Origin: CAYMCJ01 sp964388985
GTDB lineage: Bacteria > Patescibacteriota > Patescibacteriia > Patescibacteriales > CAYMCJ01
NCBI GenBank assembly: GCA_964388985.1
Contig: CAYMCJ010000027.1
Span: 1 to 14,100, forward strand
Direction: 5' to 3'
DNA length: 14,100 nt
The notes under the pieces are model-generated. The model did not search any database. It had not been told where the DNA came from and saw only the letters and a list, made by a program, of their open reading frames with translations. The position numbers and the translations under genes are program-made. Shown one piece after another: positions 1-5,753 of this stretch (within the stretch, counting starts at the first letter, position 1; every line of letters starts with the position of its first letter).

Positions 1-3
1 ATT

Positions 4-9
4 TATAAT
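4..9 (+). promoter_or_regulatory. -10 box of a leaderless promoter for the transposase gene
   Basis: TATAAT lies exactly six bases before the ATG at 16, so transcription would be expected to start at or next to the A of the start codon. There is no SD sequence in between. The -35 region lies outside the window. The same spacing is seen at 1674, 2311 and 11883. Confidence 0.55.
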
Positions 10-15
10 AAAATT

Positions 16-639
16 ATGTATGAAAAAAAGTTTCATCGCAATTCACAAAAAAGGTTTTACGGGCAAGATAAAATTTATTTTGTGGTTGCCAAAACGTTTA
101 AAAATCAGCCGTATTTTAAAGAGCCGATATTTTGTGATTTATTAATTGAAGAATTGAAATTATGTAAAAAAATGAAAAGATTTAAATTATACGGCTTTTG
201 TTTGATTTATGACCATTTGAATTTATTACTCCAGCCTGATGATGAATTTAATATTTCCAAGGTGATGCAATCAATTAAAAAGGAGTTTTCGCGGGATGCC
301 AATTGTTTGATTTTAAATAATAGCAAAGGCGACATTCCTAATGAAGAAGGCGACATTCCAGAATGTCGCCTTCACGGTTATCAATATTCACGGCAGTATA
401 AAAAAATATTTGATATGCCTCGTTTATTGAATTTTCATAAAAAATTTATCACCAAATACGGCCGGTCCCAATTTCAAATCCCCAAATTTAAATGGCAGAA
501 GTCATTTTATGACCATGTTATCAGGGGCAAAAAAGATTTTAAAAATCATTACCGATACACGGTTTACAATTATATTAAGCACGAATTGCCGGAAAATTGG
601 CAATATACTTCATTAAATTATGAAGAGATAATTGATTAA
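16..639 (+). CDS. REP-associated tyrosine transposase (RAYT-like, Y1 HUH family)
   Basis: This 207-aa protein resembles IS200/IS605-type Y1 transposases of the RAYT group, single-domain enzymes thought to cut and join single-stranded DNA at REP palindromes. Supporting signs are the beta-strand block around residues 58-73 with the HUH position (His67-Leu-Asn69), the WQKSFYDHVIR block at 160-170, and DFKNHYRYTVYNYIKHEL at 174-191, where Tyr181 aligns with the catalytic Tyr. The second histidine of the usual His-hydrophobic-His motif is Asn69. Residues about 103-120 form a loop encoded by a REP-like palindrome plus an extra half-site (326-372), which looks like an in-frame insertion. The ATG at 16 is preceded by a -10 box and no SD. 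The gene converges on the repeat-protein gene. The family call is firm; whether it is active is unknown. Confidence 0.85.
   Translation: MYEKKFHRNSQKRFYGQDKIYFVVAKTFKNQPYFKEPIFCDLLIEELKLCKKMKRFKLYGFCLIYDHLNLLLQPDDEFNISKVMQSIKKEFSRDANCLILNNSKGDIPNEEGDIPECRLHGYQYSRQYKKIFDMPRLLNFHKKFITKYGRSQFQIPKFKWQKSFYDHVIRGKKDFKNHYRYTVYNYIKHELPENWQYTSLNYEEIID
326..372. repeat. REP-like palindrome plus half-site inside the transposase gene
   Basis: AAGGCGACATTC at 347-358 faces GAATGTCGCCTT at 361-372, a perfect 12-bp inverted repeat with a CA loop. A direct copy of the left arm lies at 326-337. The palindrome is translated as G-D-I-P-E-C-R. The central 21 bases (350-370) are identical to the reverse strand of 1290-1310 in the neighbouring repeat-protein gene. 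Confidence 0.85.
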
Positions 640-701
640 ATTAAGCGGTGATTTTTTTGTTGTTCTATAAAAATAACTATAAAAATAGCAAAAAATCAAC
701 T

Positions 702-733
702 AAAAAAAGCCGGCACAATTTGCCGTCTTTTTT
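702..733. terminator. Bidirectional intrinsic terminator between convergent genes
   Basis: A-tract 702-708, stem CGGCA (711-715) / TGCCG (721-725) with loop CAATT, then a T-tract 728-733. The A and T tracts extend the stem, so the structure gives a U-run on either strand. It can end the transposase transcript (+) and the repeat-protein transcript (-). Confidence 0.75.
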
Positions 734-742
734 GTGAGAGAT

Positions 743-771
743 GTCGGCCATTTTGCTCCAAATTGGCCGAC
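743..771. repeat. Hairpin at the 3' end of the repeat-protein gene
   Basis: GTCGGCCA (743-750) and TGGCCGAC (764-771) form a perfect 8-bp stem with a 13-nt loop. It touches the stop codon of the minus-strand gene. No U-run follows directly, so it may protect the RNA 3' end or assist the terminator at 702-733. It shares only the partial word ATGTCG with the REP-like family. Confidence 0.6.
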
Positions 772-1667
772 TATTTATTTAAGGGCTTGTAGAATATATT
801 AGTAGTTTTACCAAATTTAATTAGCTTATTCTGTTTTACCAACAGATTAAGGTAATTGGCGGCTTGGCTGTCTTTTACTCCGATAATTTTTTCCACTTCA
901 TCATTGGTAATTTTTTGTTTTCCCTGCGCGTAAGCCATGATTTTTTTTAGATTTTCCTGGGCTTTTTGCGAGCGTTTTTGATTGGCGATTTGCAGGAGGT
1001 CTTTTAATTTGTTCTTGAATTTTATTGCAAAAGGTATTTCGGGTGCGCTGGGCGCTGGAGGCGGCGGAGTTGGAGCGGTAGGAATTGGCTGGGGAGCTGG
1101 GGTTGGCGCTTCGGCTTTTGGGGCGGGCTCGGACTCGGCCGAGGTTTCGGCGACATTATGAAATGTCGCTTTCTCTGTTTCTTCCGGCTCGGTTGGTTTT
1201 TTCGGCTCTGGGACAACTTCTTTTGGTTCGTTGTCTGTTTGGGGCTGGGATTCTTCTTTTGGGGCGGGCTCGGACTCGGCCGAGGTTTCGGCGACATTCT
1301 GGAATGTCGCTTTCTCTGTTTCTTCCGGCTCGGTTGGTTTTTTCGGCTCTGGGACAACTTCTTTTGGTTCGTTGTCTGTTTGGGGCTGGGATTCTTCTTT
1401 TGGGGCAGGTTCAGGTTCTTCTGGGGTTGTGGCGATATTCTGGAATGTCGCTTTCTCTGTTTTTTCCGGCTCGGTTGGTTTTTGGGGTTCGACAACCGGC
1501 TCCGCGGGTAGGGGAGAAATTATTTTTGGTTCTATTTCGGCCGTAATTGCTTCCGGAGCTAATTCCGGTTTTGGCGGCGCGGGCGGGGTTGGTTCTGGCG
1601 CGGGCGGCGTTGGAGTTGGCTGGGGTTTGGATTGATTATTTTGTTTTAATAGATTTTCGTCTGACAT
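771..1667 (-). CDS. Pro/Glu-rich tandem-repeat protein with C-terminal winged-helix-like domain
   Basis: This 298-aa protein has a Pro/Ala/Glu-rich N-terminal two-thirds and a compact C-terminal domain of about 80 residues. The low-complexity part holds about two and two-thirds copies of a 47-residue repeat containing KPTEPEETEKATFQNVAE. The ATFQNVA core is encoded by a REP-like palindrome. The C-terminal part (about residues 215-298) is basic and helical and ends with ITNDEVEKIIGVKDSQAANY...LIKFGKTTNIFYKP, a pattern that suggests a winged-helix DNA-binding fold (inference). No signal peptide or membrane segment is visible. The start is supported by an extended -10 box six bases upstream, with no SD. 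Biochemical function is not recognised. The six-frame reading on the opposite strand is low-complexity shadow. Confidence 0.75.
   Translation of the reverse strand: MSDENLLKQNNQSKPQPTPTPPAPEPTPPAPPKPELAPEAITAEIEPKIISPLPAEPVVEPQKPTEPEKTEKATFQNIATTPEEPEPAPKEESQPQTDNEPKEVVPEPKKPTEPEETEKATFQNVAETSAESEPAPKEESQPQTDNEPKEVVPEPKKPTEPEETEKATFHNVAETSAESEPAPKAEAPTPAPQPIPTAPTPPPPAPSAPEIPFAIKFKNKLKDLLQIANQKRSQKAQENLKKIMAYAQGKQKITNDEVEKIIGVKDSQAANYLNLLVKQNKLIKFGKTTNIFYKPLNK
1115..1485. repeat. 141-bp tandem repeats carrying palindromes
   Basis: Units begin near 1115, 1256 and 1397 (the last partial), with a period of exactly 141 bases shown by the palindromes at 1149-1169, 1290-1310 and 1431-1451. The first two units are almost identical; the third has diverged. 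The middle palindrome has perfect 9-bp arms (1291-1299 and 1302-1310). The first keeps 8-bp arms with a changed centre, and the third has one C-to-T change that still allows G-U pairing. Confidence 0.9.
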
Positions 1668-1673
1668 AGTTTT

Positions 1674-1682
1674 ATTTTAGCA
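1674..1682 (-). promoter_or_regulatory. Extended -10 of a leaderless promoter for the repeat protein
   Basis: On the minus strand the sequence reads TGC-TAAAAT, then six bases, then the ATG at 1667. The TG one base upstream of the hexamer is an extended -10 feature. There is no SD, so the mRNA probably starts at the AUG. Confidence 0.55.
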
Positions 1683-1716
1683 TATCCGGGGTTTTTGATG
1701 AAGAAGGATATAAAAT

Positions 1717-1744
1717 AAGGCGACATTTTTTGAAATGTCGCCTT
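1717..1744. repeat. Intergenic REP-like palindrome
   Basis: AAGGCGACATTT (1717-1728) and AAATGTCGCCTT (1733-1744) are perfect 12-bp arms around a 4-nt loop. It directly follows the stop codon of the protease gene on the minus strand and is followed there by a T-rich stretch, so it may also act as its terminator. It belongs to the same family as the copies at 347, 1149, 1290 and 1431. Confidence 0.85.
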
Positions 1745-2230
1745 TTAGGTGGTAATAATAGAGCCGATGTAGTATAGCGAGAGGTTAATCAAGGTATGGC
1801 CGGCGCCGGTAAGAAGAAAAGCTCTAAGATGATTATTGCGATAGCCGCCGAATTTTAAATATGATATTGACAGCATAAGGCCAATCGGGCCAAGAGCAAT
1901 AAGAGAAGGCAATCCGATATGCAGATAAGCAAAAATAAGAGACATGGCTAGGACAAAAAGGTAAAAAATTACACTTTTTTTGTTAATAATTTTTAAAATC
2001 GCGAAAAAGGGTATAAATCTAAAGATAACCTCTTCGCCAAAAGCGTTTTTGGCTATTATCATAGTTGTGTATGGCGTGATATTTACCAGGCCATTCCAGC
2101 CAAAAGGATAGTTAATAATTGTTCCCAAAGAAAGATAGGTAATCAGGCTTAACAAAACCAGACTTAACAATATCAAAATAGTTTGAAAAGGCGAAGATTC
2201 TTGTTCCAGCCAATTTTCAAAAGAGCTCAT
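1745..2230 (-). CDS. CPBP family intramembrane metalloprotease (CAAX-protease-like)
   Basis: This 161-aa membrane protein has about four hydrophobic segments (roughly 17-37, 88-104, 107-124 and 142-158). It carries the three CPBP (Abi/CAAX) motifs: Glu66-Glu67-x3-Arg71, Phe100-x3-His104 and His145-x3-Asn149, which line the metal site in this family. Members cleave or modify membrane proteins; some act in bacteriocin self-immunity or prenyl-protein processing. The substrate cannot be inferred here. It is shorter than typical members, and N-terminal helices seem to be missing compared with longer relatives. The start has a good SD (GGGAGG, seven bases before the ATG) and a promoter at 2265-2293. 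It is transcribed divergently from the MBL gene. Confidence 0.85.
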   Translation of the reverse strand: MSSFENWLEQESSPFQTILILLSLVLLSLITYLSLGTIINYPFGWNGLVNITPYTTMIIAKNAFGEEVIFRFIPFFAILKIINKKSVIFYLFVLAMSLIFAYLHIGLPSLIALGPIGLMLSISYLKFGGYRNNHLRAFLLTGAGHTLINLSLYYIGSIITT

Positions 2231-2264
2231 TTTATTTCCTCCCTCTTGGATTTTATTTTTAGTT

Positions 2265-2293
2265 AATTTAACATATAATTATTTAATAATCAA
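2265..2293 (-). promoter_or_regulatory. Promoter of the CPBP protease gene
   Basis: On the minus strand TTGATT (2288-2293) is separated by 17 bases from TAAATT (2265-2270), with TG one base upstream of the -10. The position fits a short SD-containing leader for the gene starting at 2230. Confidence 0.5.
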
Positions 2294-2307
2294 GGGTAAA
2301 ATAAATA

Positions 2308-2316
2308 TGTTATAAT
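2308..2316 (+). promoter_or_regulatory. Extended -10 of a leaderless promoter for the MBL-fold gene
   Basis: TGT-TATAAT (-10 at 2311-2316) is followed by six bases and then the ATG at 2323. No convincing -35 is seen, which the extended -10 could compensate for. The 17 bases GTTATAATTAAAATATG (2309-2325) recur exactly at the pilT start (11881-11897). Confidence 0.65.
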
Positions 2317-2322
2317 TAAAAT

Positions 2323-3180
2323 ATGCTTAGCAAATTTTATAAAATTATTTTAATTTTGGGCATCGTGGCGGTCTTGGCGGCTGTGCCGGTTTTTTGGTTT
2401 ACCTATGCCGCGCCAACGGAATTGGAAGTTAATTTTTTAGACATAGGACAGGGCGACGCCATTTTAATCAAAACCCCGATGGGCCAGAATATTTTAATAG
2501 ACGGCGGGCCGGATGACACGATTATAAAGAGACTGGGGGAGAATTTGGCCTTCTGGGACAAGCGGATTGATTTAATGATTTTAACCCATCCCCACGACGA
2601 CCATGTGGGCGGATTAGTGGACGTAATCAAGCGATACAATGTTAAGCAAATATTGTATACCGGCGTAATTCATACTTCCCCGGCTTATTTGGAATGGTTG
2701 GAATTAATCAGGGAAAGAAAAATTCCTTTAGTAATAATTGACCGGCCGCAGAAAATTAATTTGGGAGAAAATTGCTATTTTGAAATTTTATATCCTCAAG
2801 AAAGCCTATTGGGGAAAGAAGTGAGTAATCTGAACAACAGTTCAATCGTGGCCAAGCTAATTTACGGCCAGACAAAATTTTTATTAAGCGGAGACGCGGA
2901 GGTTGAAATTGAACAAGAGCTGTTAAATAAAAATATGGATTTACAAGCTGATATTTTTAAGGCCGGACATCATGGTTCGGACACTTCCAACAGCCAGAAT
3001 TTTTTACAAGCCGTCAGCCCGAAAATAGTTGTTATCCAAGTCGGGGCTGACAATGATTTCGGGCATCCCAGCCGGCGGGTTTTAAAGAGGCTGGAAAGAA
3101 TCGGGGCGCAGGTTTTTAGGAATGATTTGGACGGCACGGTCAGGATTGGAAGTAACAGTTTAAAGGTTTATATAAAATAA
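2323..3180 (+). CDS. ComEC/Rec2-like MBL-fold hydrolase, membrane-anchored
   Basis: This 285-aa protein has an N-terminal hydrophobic segment (about 6-27) followed by a metallo-beta-lactamase fold facing outside (inference). Visible motifs are FLDIGQGDAILI (38-49), His89-Pro-His91-Asp-Asp93-His94, SGDAE around Asp191, KAGHHGSD (213-220) and GHPSRRVL (247-254). They match the C-terminal domain of the DNA-uptake protein ComEC, whose hydrolase part is proposed to degrade the non-transported strand. The ComEC channel domain is absent, so this is the stand-alone form; many such proteins are annotated as competence proteins. With pilT in the same window it could take part in DNA uptake, but that link is inference. 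Translation appears leaderless. Confidence 0.85.
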   Translation: MLSKFYKIILILGIVAVLAAVPVFWFTYAAPTELEVNFLDIGQGDAILIKTPMGQNILIDGGPDDTIIKRLGENLAFWDKRIDLMILTHPHDDHVGGLVDVIKRYNVKQILYTGVIHTSPAYLEWLELIRERKIPLVIIDRPQKINLGENCYFEILYPQESLLGKEVSNLNNSSIVAKLIYGQTKFLLSGDAEVEIEQELLNKNMDLQADIFKAGHHGSDTSNSQNFLQAVSPKIVVIQVGADNDFGHPSRRVLKRLERIGAQVFRNDLDGTVRIGSNSLKVYIK

Positions 3181-3248
3181 TCAAAATGTGTAAGTCCTGT
3201 TATTGTTTTTTTGTTTTCTTGCTTTTTTGTTTTTTGGGTTACGTGTTC

Positions 3249-3276
3249 TTGCAAAATTTATTTTAATTGCTATACT
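3249..3276 (+). promoter_or_regulatory. Promoter of the response regulator gene
   Basis: TTGCAA (3249-3254), 16-base spacer, TATACT (3271-3276). It follows a T-rich stretch (3203-3238) without a hairpin that may end the upstream transcript. The expected start near 3283 leaves a leader of about 60 nt. Confidence 0.55.
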
Positions 3277-3284
3277 TAAAATAG

Positions 3285-3318
3285 TTATTCACATAAAGTG
3301 CAGTTATTTAAATGACTG
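3285..3318. promoter_or_regulatory. 18-bp dyad and DnaA-box-like site in the response regulator leader
   Basis: CAGTTATTTAAATGACTG (3301-3318) is a perfect dyad except for one T-G pair per half, centred on ATTTAAAT. Just upstream, TTATTCACA (3285-3293) fits the loose DnaA-box consensus TTWTNCACA. The dyad may be an operator placed just after the transcription start. No regulator is identified. Confidence 0.35.
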
Positions 3319-3341
3319 TATTTAATTTTAAATAAAAAAAT

Positions 3342-3719
3342 ATGGAAGAATCAAAGAAGAAAATATTAGTGGTTGAAGATGATGAGATGATAGGCCCAAT
3401 GTATAAAACAAAATTTGAAAATGACGGCTATGTTGTTTTTATGGCCAATAACGGGGTTGATGGCTTGGAAATAGCCAAAAAAGAAAAGCCGGATATTATA
3501 ATGCTTGATATAATTTTGCCCCAGCTGGACGGATTTTCGGTTTTAAAAGAATTAAAAGAAAGCACTGAGACCAGGGAGGTACCGGTAGTGATGTTAACCA
3601 ATTTAGGCACGGAGGAGGATAAGGAAAAGGGCGATAAGTTAGGGGCGGTTGGTTATTTGGTTAAGGCGAATTTAACGCCGGCCCAGGTAAGCCAGGAAAT
3701 TAAAAAATATTTAAAATAA
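3342..3719 (+). CDS. Single-domain response regulator (CheY-like receiver)
   Basis: The 125-aa protein is a bare receiver domain. The acidic pocket Asp13-Asp14, phospho-acceptor Asp56 (in MLDIILP), Thr86 in the MLTN block and Lys108 are all present, so phosphorylation should work. There is no output domain, so it must act by protein-protein contact, as CheY or pilus-twitching regulators do. No histidine kinase is encoded in the window. It lies alone between its promoter (3249-3276) and a hairpin (3745-3798). The ATG has an A-rich upstream region without a clear SD. Confidence 0.9.
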   Translation: MEESKKKILVVEDDEMIGPMYKTKFENDGYVVFMANNGVDGLEIAKKEKPDIIMLDIILPQLDGFSVLKELKESTETREVPVVMLTNLGTEEDKEKGDKLGAVGYLVKANLTPAQVSQEIKKYLK

Positions 3720-3744
3720 TATAAACGCGAATTTAAAATTTTAT

Positions 3745-3798
3745 ATGCGAAACTACAAAAGTGCGAATTTATTTTTTTGCATTTTCGTAGTTTCGCAT
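3745..3798. repeat. Long inverted repeat downstream of the response regulator gene
   Basis: ATGCGAAACTAC (3745-3756) pairs perfectly with GTAGTTTCGCAT (3787-3798). The stem continues inward with AAAA/TTTT past a bulged C and GTGC/GCA. It could end transcription of the response regulator gene, although only a mixed AT stretch follows, or it could be a palindromic repeat element. Confidence 0.7.
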
Positions 3799-3847
3799 TT
3801 ATTTAATTAGCTGATTTAAAATTATTAACTAGTTTGCATATTTTTTT

Positions 3848-4936
3848 ATGAGTAATTTTAGAAAAGATTTTTTATTAGATTTAACAAAAACCAAAGTGGA
3901 CGGTTTGGATAATAAATTTAATTTATCCGACCCGGAAGAAAGAAAGAAATATTTTCTTGCCAAGGCTGGAAAAGAAATTAATGAGCTTAAAGAGTATTTT
4001 AAAACCAATACTTTTATTGCTTATTGGCTGGGCAAAAAAAATGCCGGTAAAGGCACTTATTCAAAGTTAATGATGGAAATATTCGGGGATGATAAAATAG
4101 CCCATATTTCCGTCGGCGATGTAGTCAGGGATACCCATAAAGCGCTGGCCACCGAAGAAGGAAAACAGGAATTAATTGAATATTTAAAAAAGGATTATCG
4201 GGGATATATTTCAATAGAAGACGGCATTGAGGCCATTTTAAATCGCAGTCAGGACAAGGTATCGGTTCCGGCCGAGTTGATGCTGTCTTTGGTTAAAAAA
4301 GAAATTGATAAGCACGAGGGTAAAATTTTATTTATAGACGGCTTTCCGAGAACTTTGGGCCAGATATCATATTCTCTGTATTTCCGCGCTCTTATTAATT
4401 ATCGCGAAGACCAGGATATTTTTATTGCCATTGATATTCCGGAATCGGTTATTGATGAGCGCATGAAATATCGGGTTGTCTGCCCTCAGTGCAATACGCC
4501 GCGCAACTTAAAACTTTTTACTACCGAAAAGGTCGGTTATGATAAGGACAAAAAAGAATTTTATTTAATTTGCGACAATGCCGGTTGCGACGGATTCCGC
4601 ATGGGTATGAAAGAAGGTGATAATTTAGGCATAGAATCAATCAGAAAAAGACTGGAATTGGACGAAGAGCTTATTAATAAGGTTTTTTCTTTGCATGGAG
4701 TGCCAAAAGTGCTTTTAAGAAATTCAATTCCGGCTAAAGAAGCCAAAAATTTGGTTGATGATTATGAAATAACGCCGGAATATGTTTATGAATTGGACGC
4801 AACTGGCCAGGTAAAAACAATTGAAAAACCCTGGATTATCAAAGACGATGCAGGGCAAGATGCTTACAGTTTATTGGCCCCGCCAGTAGCGGTTTCATTA
4901 ATAAAACAGTTGGCAAAAATTTTAATTGGGCGGTAA
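3848..4936 (+). CDS. Adenylate-kinase-like nucleoside monophosphate kinase, extended
   Basis: This 362-aa protein contains a nucleotide kinase core: P-loop GKKNAGKGT (62-70, Lys68), HISVGDVVR (86-94, NMP-binding start), DGFPRT (164-169), and a LID with four cysteines, Cys212-x2-Cys215 and Cys242-x4-Cys247, typical of zinc-stabilised adenylate kinases. The reaction would be ATP + NMP to ADP + NDP. It is much longer than the usual ~215 aa, with a ~52-residue N-terminal and a ~60-residue C-terminal extension. The second and third Gly/Pro of the usual GxPGxGKGT loop are replaced. No other adenylate kinase lies in the window, so I cannot tell whether this is the main enzyme or a paralogue. No SD precedes the ATG at 3848. 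Confidence 0.8.
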   Translation: MSNFRKDFLLDLTKTKVDGLDNKFNLSDPEERKKYFLAKAGKEINELKEYFKTNTFIAYWLGKKNAGKGTYSKLMMEIFGDDKIAHISVGDVVRDTHKALATEEGKQELIEYLKKDYRGYISIEDGIEAILNRSQDKVSVPAELMLSLVKKEIDKHEGKILFIDGFPRTLGQISYSLYFRALINYREDQDIFIAIDIPESVIDERMKYRVVCPQCNTPRNLKLFTTEKVGYDKDKKEFYLICDNAGCDGFRMGMKEGDNLGIESIRKRLELDEELINKVFSLHGVPKVLLRNSIPAKEAKNLVDDYEITPEYVYELDATGQVKTIEKPWIIKDDAGQDAYSLLAPPVAVSLIKQLAKILIGR

Positions 4937-5009
4937 ATAGGTGTGGAAAACTTAAAAAAATTGCGTTTTTTATAGATTTTTTGTTTAGTATTAGATAAAA
5001 TTATACTAC

Positions 5010-5037
5010 TTGACAAATATTAAATAAAGATTAAAAT
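5010..5037 (+). promoter_or_regulatory. Promoter for the microprotein region
   Basis: Consensus TTGACA (5010-5015), 16-base spacer, TAAAAT (5032-5037). Transcription would start about five bases before the ATG at 5050. Confidence 0.6.
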
Positions 5038-5049
5038 AGAATTAGCCAT

Positions 5050-5154
5050 ATGAAAAAAGCCACCAGAACAATTTTAGAAAAGACTAAAACCGGCCTAATG
5101 TTAATTTTGGGAATCGTTATTATTGGTATAGAATCCCTGGCGGCTAAGAATTAA
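5050..5154 (+). CDS. 34-aa predicted single-span membrane peptide
   Basis: The ORF begins MKKATRTILEKTKTGL and has a hydrophobic run of about 12 residues (LMLILGIVIIGI) before a short polar end. A basic N-terminus followed by a hydrophobic stretch suggests a small inner-membrane peptide or a cleaved leader. It has no SD, but the promoter at 5010-5037 places the RNA 5' end almost at the AUG. The function is unknown. The promoter and reading frame support it; the short length keeps confidence moderate. Confidence 0.5.
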   Translation: MKKATRTILEKTKTGLMLILGIVIIGIESLAAKN

Positions 5155-5182
5155 GTGTAAAAATAAATTTGAAATAAGCCGA

Positions 5183-5212
5183 GCCGCCCCAGGGAAAACC
5201 AAAGGCGGTTTT
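5183..5212 (+). terminator. Weak terminator-like hairpin
   Basis: GCCGCC (5183-5188) pairs with GGCGGT (5204-5209, one G-U) and is followed by only four T. It could partly end the 34-aa peptide transcript. The downstream genes have no separate promoter that I can see, so read-through is likely. Confidence 0.35.
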
Positions 5213-5304
5213 AAGATGTTCATTTTTAAGTTCAAGAAAGGAGGGATTATTTCGGTCAGGGTTGTAAAATTTTAAACCGATTTTTGAAAAAAGGAGAATT
5301 TGGC

Positions 5305-5499
5305 ATGGAAATAGGAGTAAGTGCAGTTGGAATAGAGAGGTTTTCTGAGTTAGCAAAACAACAAAGCATTCTCCGAGAAAAGCTTCAAAGAGCGGAAGAA
5401 AGCAACAACCAATCCGCGGCCAGGAAAGCCAGGTTTGATCTGGAACAAACTCAAAAAGGAATTAGCAAAGCAATGAGTCGTTTGTCAATAATGGTTTAA
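5305..5499 (+). CDS. 64-aa coiled-coil microprotein
   Basis: The protein has a short MEIGVSAVGIERF start, then a charged helix (about residues 10-60) rich in Glu, Lys, Arg, Gln and Ala with heptad-like spacing, ending in MSRLSIMV. A coiled coil or helical hairpin is likely. The ATG at 5305 is chosen over an upstream in-frame TTG at 5284 because AAGGAG at 5291-5296 sits eight bases before it. The family is not recognised. It is probably co-transcribed with the Tyr-rich ORF 21 bases downstream. Confidence 0.7.
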   Translation: MEIGVSAVGIERFSELAKQQSILREKLQRAEESNNQSAARKARFDLEQTQKGISKAMSRLSIMV

Positions 5500-5509
5500 A
5501 ATTTTTTCA

Positions 5510-5559
5510 AGGAGGAGATTATGTATAGTAATTTTATTAAATATCATAATCTTTCTCCT
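5510..5559 (+). promoter_or_regulatory. Hairpin sequestering the SD and start codon of the Tyr-rich ORF
   Basis: AGATTATG (5516-5523), which contains the start codon, pairs perfectly with CATAATCT (5545-5552). Past a small internal bulge the SD bases AGGAG (5510-5514) pair with CTCCT (5555-5559). The 21-nt loop is AU-only except for one G. Such a fold would hide the ribosome-binding site, as in RNA thermometers or translationally controlled leaders. Confidence 0.55.
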
Positions 5560-5643
5560 CTTATTTATCAATTTAATAAATTTATATATGAATTTTATTC
5601 AAAATATAACCAGAATTATTATTATTTCAATCATTATTATTAA
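5521..5643 (+). CDS. 40-aa tyrosine-rich microprotein or leader peptide
   Basis: The ORF begins MYSNFIKYHNLSPL and ends NYYYFNHYY before the stop. Eleven of 40 residues are Tyr, including runs of three and two just before the stop codon. The SD is near-perfect (AAGGAGGAG, 5509-5517), but SD and AUG lie in a hairpin. A second pairing and an intrinsic terminator follow within 90 bases. This arrangement resembles attenuator leader peptides, although AT-rich DNA alone favours TAT codons. The protein family is not recognised. An alternative is a fortuitous ORF after the 64-aa gene, but the strong SD argues against that. Confidence 0.5.
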   Translation: MYSNFIKYHNLSPLIYQFNKFIYEFYSKYNQNYYYFNHYY

Positions 5644-5658
5644 TGATAATTTTTGTTA

Positions 5659-5731
5659 TCCCTTGAAGACACATTTGTAAAAAAATAATATAAAAAATAA
5701 AAAAGTCGTCTTCAAAGGGAAGACGATTTTT
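5659..5731 (+). terminator. Intrinsic terminator with a competing upstream pairing
   Basis: TCGTCTTC (5706-5713) and GAAGACGA (5719-5726) form a perfect 8-bp stem with loop AAAGG, extended by a G-U pair and AAAA/TTTT, then a T-run at 5727-5731. Separately, TCCCTTGAAGAC (5659-5670), just after the Tyr-rich ORF, is complementary (one bulged A) to 5708-5720. That covers the left arm and loop of the terminator, so the two folds exclude each other. Confidence 0.75.
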
Positions 5732-5753
5732 ATTTATAAGGCTCTTTACATTA

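Noticed and set aside
1085..1635. Several Gly/Phe/Leu-rich plus-strand ORFs opposite the repeat protein
   Set aside because: They mirror the 141-bp repeats in other frames, have no SD or promoter, and only the minus-strand frame ends in a folded domain.
5237..5275. Strong SD (AAAGGAGGG at 5237-5245) without a following ATG or GTG
   Set aside because: Only an ATT codon lies at the right distance. A 19-codon ORF from 5216 covers it but has no SD of its own. Too weak to call.
5144..5356. 70-aa minus-strand ORF
   Set aside because: It lies opposite the 34-aa and 64-aa genes, which have promoter and SD support. It has no SD of its own and resembles no family.
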